This document shows positions 38,552 to 47,490 of a stretch of 64,000 nt of DNA, one piece after another; the first letter of the stretch is position 1; each line of letters opens with the position of its first letter. Where the stretch lies: assembly GCA_016937255.1 (NCBI GenBank), contig JAFGWG010000128.1, positions 1-64,000 of the forward strand. The letters run 5' to 3'. The DNA comes from Bacteroidales bacterium (GTDB lineage: Bacteria; Bacteroidota; Bacteroidia; Bacteroidales; DTU049). The notes below the pieces were generated by a model, which did no database searches, was not told where the DNA came from, and saw only the letters and a list, made by a program, of their open reading frames with translations. Position numbers and translations under genes: made by a program.

Positions 38552-40225
38552 ATGAGCGACGATAAGAAAATCATTTTCTCCATGGTTGGAGTGAGCAAAA
38601 AATATGCTCAGGGAAAACAAGTTCTTAAAAACATTTATTTATCATTCTACTACGGTGCAAAAATTGGCGTACTGGGTTTGAATGGTAGTGGAAAATCAAC
38701 TTTGCTGAGCATTATTGCCGGAAAAGAAAAAAGCTTCGATGGTGAAGTGGTTTTTGCCCCGGGTTATTCTGTGGGAATTTTAGAACAAGAACCAGAGCTC
38801 AATGATGCAAAAACGGTAATTGAAATTGTTGAGGAAGGCGTAGCTGAAACAGTGGCTATGCTTAAAGAATACGAAGAAATCAATAATAAATTTGCTGAGC
38901 CCATGTCAGACGATGAGATGAATAAACTCATTGAAAGACAGGGAGAACTTACCGAATTGCTCGATCAGCACGATGCATGGGAGTTGGATTCCAAACTCGA
39001 TCGTGCTATGGCGGCATTAAATTGTCCCCCAAAAGAGGCAAAAATTAGTACTTTAAGTGGTGGCGAACGCCGCAGGGTCGCATTACTGAGATTACTTTTG
39101 CAAAAACCTGATATTCTTTTACTTGATGAGCCTACCAACCACCTTGACGCCGAATCGGTAATGTGGCTGGAGCATCATCTGCAACAATATCAAGGAACGG
39201 TAATCGCAGTAACACATGATCGCTATTTTCTTGACAATGTTGCCGGCTGGATTCTTGAACTCGACCGTGGTGAAGGCATTCCATGGGAAGGAAATTACTC
39301 TTCATGGCTCGAGCAGAAATCAAACAGGCTGAAGCAGGAAGAAAAATCGGAATCAAAGCGACGCAAAACTCTAGAGCGGGAATTAGAATGGATTCGAATG
39401 GCACCGAAGGCACGACATGCCAAAGGTAAAGCCCGTTTGAATGCCTATGAGAAATTGCTTAGCCAGGATTCAAAAGAAAAGGAACAACGATTGGAATTGT
39501 ATATTCCCGATGGACCAAGACTGGGTGGTAAAGTTATCGATGCTGAGAATTTAAGTAAGTCTTTTGGCGATAAAAAACTTTTCGAAAATCTTTCCTTTAG
39601 CATCCCTCCCAACGCAATTGTAGGAATTATCGGACCCAATGGGGCAGGGAAAACTACCCTTTTTCGCATCATTATGGGGCAGGAAAAACCCGACAGCGGT
39701 TCCTTTGTAGTGGGCGATACGGTTCAAATTGGCTATGCGGATCAATCTCACGCATCCATAGATGATGATAAATCTGTATATCAAGTGGTGAGCGATGGCG
39801 AAGAAAATATTCGCCTTGGTGGCAGAGAAATGAATGCCCGGGCTTATATCAGCCGCTTTAATTTTAGCGGTGGCGATCAGGAAAAGAAATGCGGTGTGCT
39901 TTCCGGTGGTGAGCGAAATCGTTTACATCTTGCTCTGACATTGAAAGAAGAAGCCAATGTGCTCCTACTCGATGAGCCTACCAATGATATAGATGTCAAT
40001 ACACTCCGTGCCTTGGAAGAGGGTATTGAAAATTATGCCGGGTGTGCTGTAATTATTAGCCACGACCGCTGGTTCCTCGATCGTACTTGTACTCATATTA
40101 TGGCTTTTGAAGACGATGGTGTGGTCTTTTTCGAAGGCGCATATTCCGATTATGAAGAAAATCGTCGAAAACGCCTCGGCTCCGATGCCGAATCTAATTT
40201 CAGATATCGGAAGTTGGAGGGTTAG
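38552..40225 (+). CDS. ettA: Energy-dependent translational throttle protein EttA (ABC-F)
   Basis: 557 aa; two ABC cassettes (GLNGSGKSTLL, LSGGERRRVALLRLLLQKPDILLLDEPTNHLD; GPNGAGKTTLF, LSGGERNRLHLA), EttA-like linker. Confidence 0.94.
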   Translation: MSDDKKIIFSMVGVSKKYAQGKQVLKNIYLSFYYGAKIGVLGLNGSGKSTLLSIIAGKEKSFDGEVVFAPGYSVGILEQEPELNDAKTVIEIVEEGVAETVAMLKEYEEINNKFAEPMSDDEMNKLIERQGELTELLDQHDAWELDSKLDRAMAALNCPPKEAKISTLSGGERRRVALLRLLLQKPDILLLDEPTNHLDAESVMWLEHHLQQYQGTVIAVTHDRYFLDNVAGWILELDRGEGIPWEGNYSSWLEQKSNRLKQEEKSESKRRKTLERELEWIRMAPKARHAKGKARLNAYEKLLSQDSKEKEQRLELYIPDGPRLGGKVIDAENLSKSFGDKKLFENLSFSIPPNAIVGIIGPNGAGKTTLFRIIMGQEKPDSGSFVVGDTVQIGYADQSHASIDDDKSVYQVVSDGEENIRLGGREMNARAYISRFNFSGGDQEKKCGVLSGGERNRLHLALTLKEEANVLLLDEPTNDIDVNTLRALEEGIENYAGCAVIISHDRWFLDRTCTHIMAFEDDGVVFFEGAYSDYEENRRKRLGSDAESNFRYRKLEG

Positions 40226-40249
40226 CAAATAAAATAAAAATCATGCCGA

Positions 40250-40280
40250 GTAGACATCTCTTCGTCTAAGACGTCTGTTC
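40250..40280 (-). terminator. Possible hairpin downstream of 40321..41037
   Basis: Minus strand AGACGTCT-N9-AGATGTCT (8 bp, one G.U) followed ~12 nt later by a T-rich tract. Confidence 0.3.
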
Positions 40281-40320
40281 TGAGTGAAGAAGGAGGATGG
40301 TGAAGAGTTAGTCTGCAATA

Positions 40321-41037
40321 CTACTCAGGCACCCTGTCAGGACCATTATTTTCAATGCGGTTGTTTTCAAACTCAAATACAGGATGGTCGTCAATCGCTT
40401 CCTGCCATACTCCACCATCAATATCGGTATAGGCTCCAAGTGAATTATTATGAATGTAGCAGTTTCTAACCAAAATATTTGAATTACCAAGATTATCATG
40501 TAAGCCTGCAAGGCCACAACCATTAAGATCACAATTGTCGATAATGCAATTATGTGCATTATCAAACATAATTACTCTTCCACTGCAATTCTGATTTACA
40601 CCATCACCGGGTTTTGTATGTTGCATGTGAAGGTTTTTAATCAAAATATTGGTTCCGTCAATATCCATTACGCTTGAATAAAGCTTATTGCTGTACAGAT
40701 GAACATCGCCGACTCCTTCTATAACAATATTATCTCCGTTTATCCATATGCCTCCGTCAGCGTAATAACTGCCTTCCTCCACAAGAATGTATAAATCAGA
40801 CTTTCCTGAATGATCACTAAAGAAATCGTATAAAGATTTATACTCTCTTTCGGGCCCAATAATAATAGTTTCTTCTGGCTCGAAATCTTTTAACCAGATT
40901 GCGGTTGGATTAGTTTCTATTGCATAATCTGACTTTTGAAAAATCATTTTATCAATGTCTATTTTTCCTGAATCTTTAGTGGTTTTACAGGAAAAAACAA
41001 ACACTGAAAAGGCAAAAAGGATAAGGATGTTTTTCAT
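40321..41037 (-). CDS. Right-handed parallel beta-helix lipoprotein
   Basis: 238 aa; lipobox VFSC; rung repeats NILIKNLHMQHT..NCIIDNCDLNGCGLAGLHDNLGNSNILVRNCYIHNNSLG. Confidence 0.75.
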   Translation of the reverse strand: MKNILILFAFSVFVFSCKTTKDSGKIDIDKMIFQKSDYAIETNPTAIWLKDFEPEETIIIGPEREYKSLYDFFSDHSGKSDLYILVEEGSYYADGGIWINGDNIVIEGVGDVHLYSNKLYSSVMDIDGTNILIKNLHMQHTKPGDGVNQNCSGRVIMFDNAHNCIIDNCDLNGCGLAGLHDNLGNSNILVRNCYIHNNSLGAYTDIDGGVWQEAIDDHPVFEFENNRIENNGPDRVPE

Positions 41038-41184
41038 GGCATGAGTGTAAGTTAGAAATCAGAGCATTCAAAGATACAAATATCATATGATTGCTTTTCT
41101 CATACTTACTTGAAAACTTTTCGTATTTCTACTTGATTTCTTTTATTCTTTATTCGTATCTTGCAACAGATAAATACAATTATT

Positions 41185-42018
41185 ATGAGTGAAATTCTTG
41201 TTGGTATTGATTTTTCCAAAGGTTCATTAAATGCATTGAATTTTGCAGTGAAAATGGCTAATGATTTGGATGTGTCTGTAATGATGCTGTGGATTGATAA
41301 ACCACATAGTTCGGATAATGTTTTTAACGACTCGTCCAACTATCGGGAGGAAGTCCATAATCGATTTGCAGAACTGATTAAGGAATATTCTAGTCGAATT
41401 CCCATAGAGAAACTTCAATATAAAATACGGAGTGGTAAAGTCTATGATGAAATAGCCAGCTTTGCGAAAATCAACAATAGTTTGTGTATTGTTACGGGCA
41501 CACATGGCATTAGCGGCTACGAGGAATTATGGATTGGGTCAAATGCAAATAGAATTGTATCAATGGCACCATGCCCTGTTATTACCATTCGACAGGATTA
41601 TCATGTGCCTGAAAAGATTAATAATATTGTGCTTCCAGTAGATTCTACTCCTGAAACACTCGAAAAAGCAGAATTGGCAATAAAAATAGCCAAAGCCGCT
41701 AAGGCGAAAATAATATTGCTTCGTTTATACACCAGTAATGTTTCTGTTTTTAAACGTAAGGTGAATCAATACTCAGATATTATTGTTGAAGACATGGAAA
41801 AAGCTGGCGTGGATTATGAGCTCGCAGAAAAATTAACCACCAATCTCACAGCCGATCTTTTAGGATTTAATGACAAGGTAGGTGCCGATTTGCTGATTAT
41901 AATGACCGAGCAAGAAAGTTCTATGGCTAGTATTATGCTAGGACCGTATGCCCAGCAAATGGTAAACAATAGTCCAATACCTGTGTTAAGCGTGCATGTA
42001 GGCGACAAATGGGAATAA
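41185..42018 (+). CDS. Tandem-domain universal stress protein (UspA family)
   Basis: ATG at 41185; GTHGISGYEELWIGSNANRIV fits the G2xG9xG(S/T) ATP-binding motif; two Usp domains. Confidence 0.9.
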   Translation: MSEILVGIDFSKGSLNALNFAVKMANDLDVSVMMLWIDKPHSSDNVFNDSSNYREEVHNRFAELIKEYSSRIPIEKLQYKIRSGKVYDEIASFAKINNSLCIVTGTHGISGYEELWIGSNANRIVSMAPCPVITIRQDYHVPEKINNIVLPVDSTPETLEKAELAIKIAKAAKAKIILLRLYTSNVSVFKRKVNQYSDIIVEDMEKAGVDYELAEKLTTNLTADLLGFNDKVGADLLIIMTEQESSMASIMLGPYAQQMVNNSPIPVLSVHVGDKWE

Positions 42019-42025
42019 AGAGTTT

Positions 42026-43450
42026 ATGAGAACAAACGAGATGAAAATTCGTGCTGCTGCCTTGCTGGGGAAGCAGATTGCGAATATTGAAAAACTTCCT
42101 GAATCGGGTTCAAATAGATTATATTGGCGTATCTACTGCAATGAGGAGAGTTATATTGCTACTTATAATGCAGATATAGAGGAAAATAGATCATTCCTTG
42201 CTCTGTCTCAACACTTTGCGCAAAACAATTTATCTGTACCTGAAATACTCGCTGTAGATTTAGATGAAACACTTTATATTCAAAGCGATTTAGGGAGTGA
42301 TTCACTTTATAATTTGATACTGGAAGCCAGAAATAAACCTGAGCTTCTCGGTCAATTGAAAAATCAGTTTAGGAAAGTTATTGATAATCTGCTCCGATTT
42401 CAGTTTGTGTCGGCTCCGGAAATTAAAATGTTCTTCTCACGTATTTCCTTCGATAAGACCAGTATGATGTGGGATTTGAATTATTTTAAGTACTATTTTC
42501 TAAAACTGGCTTATATCCCTTTTGATGAAGAAGCACTGGAAGCCGATTTTCAGGCATTTTCATCACACCTGGCTCAGGTGCCTTCGCATTATTTTATGTA
42601 TCGTGATTTTCAATCAAGAAATATTATTCTTAAAGATGGTCAGCCGTATTTTATAGATTATCAGGGAGGACGACGTGGAGCGCTTCAGTATGATCTTGCT
42701 TCATTGCTCTATGATGCTAAAGCTGATCTCAGCGCTGAATTCAGATCGGAAATGCTCGATTATTATTGCGAGAAAATGGAAGAGCATAAGCTTGCATCAT
42801 CTTCTTTATTTAGAAAGTACTTCAACGATTTTGTACTCATGCGCATCATGCAGGCATTTGGTGCATATGGTTACAGAGGGTATTATGAAAAGAAATCCCA
42901 TTTTCTTCAATCGGTTCCCTTTGCTGCTATAAACCTTAAAATGCTGATAGATAGTCCGGAATACAAAATAAACTACCCTGAATTATCTAAAGTCTGGAGT
43001 GCCATAGCCGATAAATTTGCGACTCCTGATCAAAAAGAAAAAGAATCGGATAAATTGATAATTAATATCAGTAGCATTTCCCTTAAGAAACACTATCCTG
43101 AAATTAATGCTGAGCATGGAGGTGGATTTGTTTTCGATTGTCGCTCATTGCCCAATCCGGGGAGAGATGAAACTTTGGCAAAACTAACCGGTCTTGATAA
43201 GGAAGTGAAAGATATGCTCGCCGAAGATAAATCTGTTGAGCGCTTCATGCGTCACTGTGTAGATATGGCTAGAGATGCTATTGAAAATTATTTGGATCGT
43301 GAATTCCGATATATTTCCTTTAGCTTCGGCTGCACTGGTGGCCGGCATCGTTCAGTTTTCTGCGCAGAAACATTCCGTCAGGAAATGCAATATATTTATG
43401 GTGATGATGTGAATATTCAAATACGGCATTGTGAAATTGATCAGGAATAA
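42026..43450 (+). CDS. Fusion: aminoglycoside-phosphotransferase/AmgK-like kinase domain + RapZ C-terminal domain
   Basis: 474 aa; YFMYRDFQSRNIILKDGQPYFIDYQGGRRGALQYDLASLLYD (APH catalytic/metal loops); then GGGFVFDCRSLPNPGRDETLAKLTGLDKEV..ISFSFGCTGGRHRSVFCAE (RapZ C-terminal signature). Confidence 0.92.
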   Translation: MRTNEMKIRAAALLGKQIANIEKLPESGSNRLYWRIYCNEESYIATYNADIEENRSFLALSQHFAQNNLSVPEILAVDLDETLYIQSDLGSDSLYNLILEARNKPELLGQLKNQFRKVIDNLLRFQFVSAPEIKMFFSRISFDKTSMMWDLNYFKYYFLKLAYIPFDEEALEADFQAFSSHLAQVPSHYFMYRDFQSRNIILKDGQPYFIDYQGGRRGALQYDLASLLYDAKADLSAEFRSEMLDYYCEKMEEHKLASSSLFRKYFNDFVLMRIMQAFGAYGYRGYYEKKSHFLQSVPFAAINLKMLIDSPEYKINYPELSKVWSAIADKFATPDQKEKESDKLIINISSISLKKHYPEINAEHGGGFVFDCRSLPNPGRDETLAKLTGLDKEVKDMLAEDKSVERFMRHCVDMARDAIENYLDREFRYISFSFGCTGGRHRSVFCAETFRQEMQYIYGDDVNIQIRHCEIDQE

Positions 43451-43510
43451 TAAGCAATAAATTCCGCAAGAAATCCTTTTTATTATTGTCTAAGGTTCAA
43501 AGTACTTTTT

Positions 43511-44083
43511 TTGATAGATATTAAAGCCATACAAAACGGAGATAGGCATGCGTTTGAATTTCTAGTGAAAGAAACGCATGATATGGTGTACCGATTATTG
43601 TATCGTTTTGTGCAAAACAATAATGATGCAGAAGATCTGACACAGGAAGTCTATCTCGAAGTTTTCAATTCTATTCATAAATTTAAGGGCAAATCTGATC
43701 TAAAAACCTGGCTCTATCGTGTGGGGGTTAATAAAGCATTGAATTTTCTCAAAAAAGAAAAGAAACATAAACACACTCTTACTATTGACCTTGAATTGGA
43801 GAATGAAGAAGTTCCTCAACTTCAAGTAGAAGCCGATCGAAGCAGTGAAGCTGGTTTTAATCTTGAGAACCATGAGCTGTCTCGAATCCTGAATATTGCT
43901 ATGAATAAATTGCCGGAACGACAAAAAGCAGCTTTTATATTACATAACCATGAAGGACATTCGTATCAGGAAATTGCTGGAATATTGGAAACTTCTTTGT
44001 CTTCTGTTGAATCTCTCATATTTAGGGCCAGAGACACTTTGAAGAAGGATTTGTCAGAGTTCTATAAAAATAATTATAGCTAA
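43511..44083 (+). CDS. ECF RNA polymerase sigma factor
   Basis: 190 aa; region 2 NNDAEDLTQEVYLEVFNSIHKFKGKSDLKTWLYRVGVN; region 4 LPERQKAAFILHNHEGHSYQEIAGILETSLSSVESLIFRARDTLKK. TTG start. Confidence 0.95.
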   Translation: MIDIKAIQNGDRHAFEFLVKETHDMVYRLLYRFVQNNNDAEDLTQEVYLEVFNSIHKFKGKSDLKTWLYRVGVNKALNFLKKEKKHKHTLTIDLELENEEVPQLQVEADRSSEAGFNLENHELSRILNIAMNKLPERQKAAFILHNHEGHSYQEIAGILETSLSSVESLIFRARDTLKKDLSEFYKNNYS

Positions 44084-44130
44084 GCGCAAGTTTTTTGAAA
44101 TGATATTGTCAAATAAAAAGTACAGCGAAA

Positions 44131-44571
44131 ATGAATTGTAAAGAAGTAAAATATAGAATTGAAAACTTGCAGAGCAGTGAAGAGCTTAGCACCGATATGA
44201 AAGATCATGTCGAAACTTGTTCTTCTTGTCGTATGTATTTCAATTTATTAAGTTCAATTGATCATGCAAGTGAAATTTGGCCAGATATTCATGCTGATGA
44301 AGAATTGCCCGATAAAATTATCGCTTATGTCGCGGCAAAAAGCAATTGGGGCAAACACAGGTCGCTTTGGCCTGCAATCTCTGGTATCGCAGCATCTTTA
44401 ATACTCGGTTTTATAATCGGCTATGCTTTGTTTAACTTTTCTGCTACCAATACTCAGGATGAGTATCTTGTTAGCGGGAACGAAAGCACCGAGCAGACTT
44501 ATATGACTCAAACTACTGACTTACTTTACTACGATGCATTTATGTCGGAGGAAACAAATTATGAAAAATAA
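44131..44571 (+). CDS. Anti-sigma factor with zinc-finger-like N-terminus
   Basis: 146 aa; HVETCSSCRMYF (HxxxCxxC), single TM; directly after the ECF sigma gene. Confidence 0.85.
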   Translation: MNCKEVKYRIENLQSSEELSTDMKDHVETCSSCRMYFNLLSSIDHASEIWPDIHADEELPDKIIAYVAAKSNWGKHRSLWPAISGIAASLILGFIIGYALFNFSATNTQDEYLVSGNESTEQTYMTQTTDLLYYDAFMSEETNYEK

Positions 44572-45082
44572 ATCAATTTTACTTTGGATTTTTATCATTA
44601 TTAGCGTGATTTCAACATCCGCTTTGGTTACTTTGGTTTTGGTAAAGACAAATTTTTCGCACGATCATAGACCTTTTCATCATGAAATGAACAATCAGGA
44701 TTCATGTCATCAGAAAGATGCTTTAATTAGTAGTTTGAATCTGGATGAGGAGCAATTGAAACTTTTCAATGAGGAAAAAACAAACCATATTGTTTTGGTT
44801 GGCCCTATTTTTGATTCAATTATGCAAATCAGATCTCTAATGATTGATGAATTGAAACTAGAGAATCCAGATACGGTAAAAATCCAATCTTATGTGGAAG
44901 GGATTTCGGTACTTGAAAAGGAATTGCAAATGGAAAGTGTTCATCATATGCTGAATATGAAGAAATTTCTAAACCCTGTACAAATAGATTCGCTTTTTTC
45001 ATTTTTTGGCCGCCGCATGATGCCTGGTCATCCTAATCATCACAGAAAAAGTGAGGGGAATCATCAAAGACACTGCAAATAA
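44561..45082 (+). CDS. Membrane-anchored CpxP/CnrX-like periplasmic sensor
   Basis: ATG 44561 preceded by GGAGG; N-terminal TM, LNLDEEQLKLFNEEKTNH, His-rich ends. Confidence 0.75.
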   Translation: MKNKSILLWIFIIISVISTSALVTLVLVKTNFSHDHRPFHHEMNNQDSCHQKDALISSLNLDEEQLKLFNEEKTNHIVLVGPIFDSIMQIRSLMIDELKLENPDTVKIQSYVEGISVLEKELQMESVHHMLNMKKFLNPVQIDSLFSFFGRRMMPGHPNHHRKSEGNHQRHCK

Positions 45083-45108
45083 CAACTAAATAATAAGGAG
45101 AAAACACT

Positions 45109-45675
45109 ATGTTAAAGAAAACTTTGTTTTTAGGACTCGCACTCGTTGGTGCAATTTGGGTAAGTAATGTATCAGCCCAGTGTAATCATGGAAACATGAA
45201 TCATAAAAATGGTCAGCACTCAATGCATGCCATTCCGGATTTAACAGAAAAACAGGCCGAAGATATTGATGCTCTTCGTGTGCCTCATCAAAAGGTTATG
45301 ATGGATTTGCATAATCAGATGGCTGAGAAACAGGCTAAAATAACTACACTTACCACTGGAGATAATGTTGATGTTGCAGCTGCAAAGATTGTGATGAAAG
45401 AGATTTCAGCCCTCAAACTGCAAATGGCAGAAGCTCGTTTAGATCACAGAATGGCAATTCGCAAAATGCTTAATGATGAGCAAAGATTGTGGTTTGATAT
45501 GCATCACTCCGGAGATGACCATCATATGGGACATGGTTCTCATGGACCCGGTATGGGAAAAGGAATGCATTCAGGGCATGGAAATGCCTCTGGCTCAGGA
45601 ATGCATGATGGTTCTGGTCCTCACGGAACAAATCATCAGAACGCCAATCCTGATTGTCCTCACAAAACCGAATAA
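45109..45675 (+). CDS. Spy/CpxP-like periplasmic protein with His/Met/Gly-rich C-terminus
   Basis: 188 aa; signal peptide; LTEKQAEDIDALRVPHQKVMMDLHNQM; tail HHSGDDHHMGHGSHGPGMGKGMHSGHGNASGSGMHDGSGPHG. Confidence 0.8.
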   Translation: MLKKTLFLGLALVGAIWVSNVSAQCNHGNMNHKNGQHSMHAIPDLTEKQAEDIDALRVPHQKVMMDLHNQMAEKQAKITTLTTGDNVDVAAAKIVMKEISALKLQMAEARLDHRMAIRKMLNDEQRLWFDMHHSGDDHHMGHGSHGPGMGKGMHSGHGNASGSGMHDGSGPHGTNHQNANPDCPHKTE

Positions 45676-45705
45676 CTCTCAGTTTAATTATAAATAGGTT
45701 TATGT

Positions 45706-45738
45706 AAAAGGGTCACTCTGTTTTAGGGTGGCCTTTTA
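45706..45738. terminator. Bidirectional terminator between convergent genes
   Basis: AAAAGGGTCACTCTGTTTTAGGGTGGCCTTTT hairpin (one bulge, G.U pairs); T-rich on the 3' side of both strands. Confidence 0.75.
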
Positions 45739-45758
45739 TTTTATGAAAGAAAAGAAAA

Positions 45759-46238
45759 TTATTTAATCAGTAGAATACTCGCTAAAACCGCAATGGCTTT
45801 TCCTTCACCAGTTGCATCAACACGCTCATTTGTAGTGGCTTTTACAGAAATACGGTCAACACCAATTCCTATTACACCATCAAGCGATTCCTTTATGGCA
45901 TCCATATAGGGTGAAATATGTGGCTTCTCAAGAATGACAGTAGTGTCAATATTGTTGATTGAATAACCGTGCTGTTTTATAAGGGTCACCGTTTTTTCTA
46001 ACAATATCATGCTATTGATACCTTTGAATTCAGGGTCAGTATCGGGAAAATGCTGGCCTATATCACCAAGGCTGAGCGCTCCAAGCATAGCATCGCAAAT
46101 GGCGTGGATAAGTGCATCTCCATCGCTGTATCCAAGTGGCCCGAAATCGGAAGGAATGTGAATACCACCCAAAACAAAAGGCCTGCCTGCCTCAAGTCTG
46201 TGCAGGTCATAGCCTAAACCTGTACGAATGTCTGTCAT
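45759..46238 (-). CDS. ispF: 2-C-methyl-D-erythritol 2,4-cyclodiphosphate synthase
   Basis: 159 aa; RTGLGYDLHRLEAGRPFVLGGI, GYSDGDALIHAICDAMLGA, ISVKATTNERVDATGEGKAIAV. Confidence 0.97.
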   Translation of the reverse strand: MTDIRTGLGYDLHRLEAGRPFVLGGIHIPSDFGPLGYSDGDALIHAICDAMLGALSLGDIGQHFPDTDPEFKGINSMILLEKTVTLIKQHGYSINNIDTTVILEKPHISPYMDAIKESLDGVIGIGVDRISVKATTNERVDATGEGKAIAVLASILLIK

Positions 46239-47455
46239 TATTCAGCTGATTTTACCTGATCGAAATTGAATACCAAAGTGAAACGTAATGTGTTTTCAAG
46301 TGGATTTCTTTGTTCGAGAGGAACAAGGTATGAGAAATCGAGACCAAAAACATTATATCTCAATCCTGCACCTACAGTGATATATTTTCGATTTCCTTTG
46401 GTTGGATGCTCATAGAAAAATCCACCTCTTATGGCAAATTGCTTGTCGTACCAATATTCCGCACCAACACTATAATTTATCTCGTGAAATTCTTCTTTAA
46501 ATCCACCTGGAGCATCTGAAAATGAGCCAAACATACCTGAAACTACCGAGCGATTCGGATCTTTGCCTTCATCAATAACATATTCACCTGTTACATCATC
46601 TTTTACAGGTTGTCCTGCTGAATCACGAAGGTAAACAGGAGGTGTAGGTACTAAAAGTTTATTCAAATCAAAGGTGAACATTAATTGGTTATATTCATCA
46701 ATATCAAGTGTAAGAGACGGTCCTACTCTAAAATTAATTGGGATATATGAGCGCTGCTGAATCTCTGTATATGTGATTCTTGCACCAATATTACTAACAT
46801 TTGCGCCAAAAGCAAACATACCATCCATATCACCCATTTCAACTTCTTTTTGATAATAGAATGACACATCTGCAGCAACAGTTTGACCCGGCTTTGATTG
46901 GGCTCCGCTAACAAATATTCCTCCGGTTAAGTTGGAATAGATATATCGAAGGGCAACAGATCCGCCAATATTATCTGAGAATTTTCTTGAATAGGCTACA
47001 TCAAAGGCAAATTCACTAGGTGAAAACTGCCCTATTTCAGTGCCAATATTATCGGTAAAAATAATTTCACCCAACGAAAAATATCGAAGTGAAGCCGCAA
47101 GAACTTGGTCATCCTTTAATTTATAATATCCAGTAAGGTATGCAAGACTGATATCATTAACCAGCGCTTTTAACCAAGGACTATAAGAAACAGAAAAGCC
47201 CATGCTTTGTTCAATAAATGCATATTTTGCTGGATTCCAATGCATGGAATATACATCTGGTGTTGTTGCTGCACCGGCATCCCCAAGCGCTCCACCACGT
47301 GCATCTGGTGCAATCATGAGGAAGGGTACGGATGTGGTTATTGTGTTTATGGTACCATCTTGACCAAGTAAATCGTTGTAGGAGGTTTGTGCTTGTGCAT
47401 TTTGCATAAACATTGCACACACTAAAACTAAAGCACCAAATTTCAAATTTCTCAT
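46238..47455 (-). CDS. porV: Type IX secretion system outer-membrane protein PorV
   Basis: 405 aa; VPFLMIAPDARGGALGDAGAATTPDVYSMHWNPAKYAF; next to porU. Confidence 0.94.
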   Translation of the reverse strand: MRNLKFGALVLVCAMFMQNAQAQTSYNDLLGQDGTINTITTSVPFLMIAPDARGGALGDAGAATTPDVYSMHWNPAKYAFIEQSMGFSVSYSPWLKALVNDISLAYLTGYYKLKDDQVLAASLRYFSLGEIIFTDNIGTEIGQFSPSEFAFDVAYSRKFSDNIGGSVALRYIYSNLTGGIFVSGAQSKPGQTVAADVSFYYQKEVEMGDMDGMFAFGANVSNIGARITYTEIQQRSYIPINFRVGPSLTLDIDEYNQLMFTFDLNKLLVPTPPVYLRDSAGQPVKDDVTGEYVIDEGKDPNRSVVSGMFGSFSDAPGGFKEEFHEINYSVGAEYWYDKQFAIRGGFFYEHPTKGNRKYITVGAGLRYNVFGLDFSYLVPLEQRNPLENTLRFTLVFNFDQVKSAE

Positions 47456-47490
47456 TATCCTTAATTATTTTGCAAATGTACGAAATCAAT

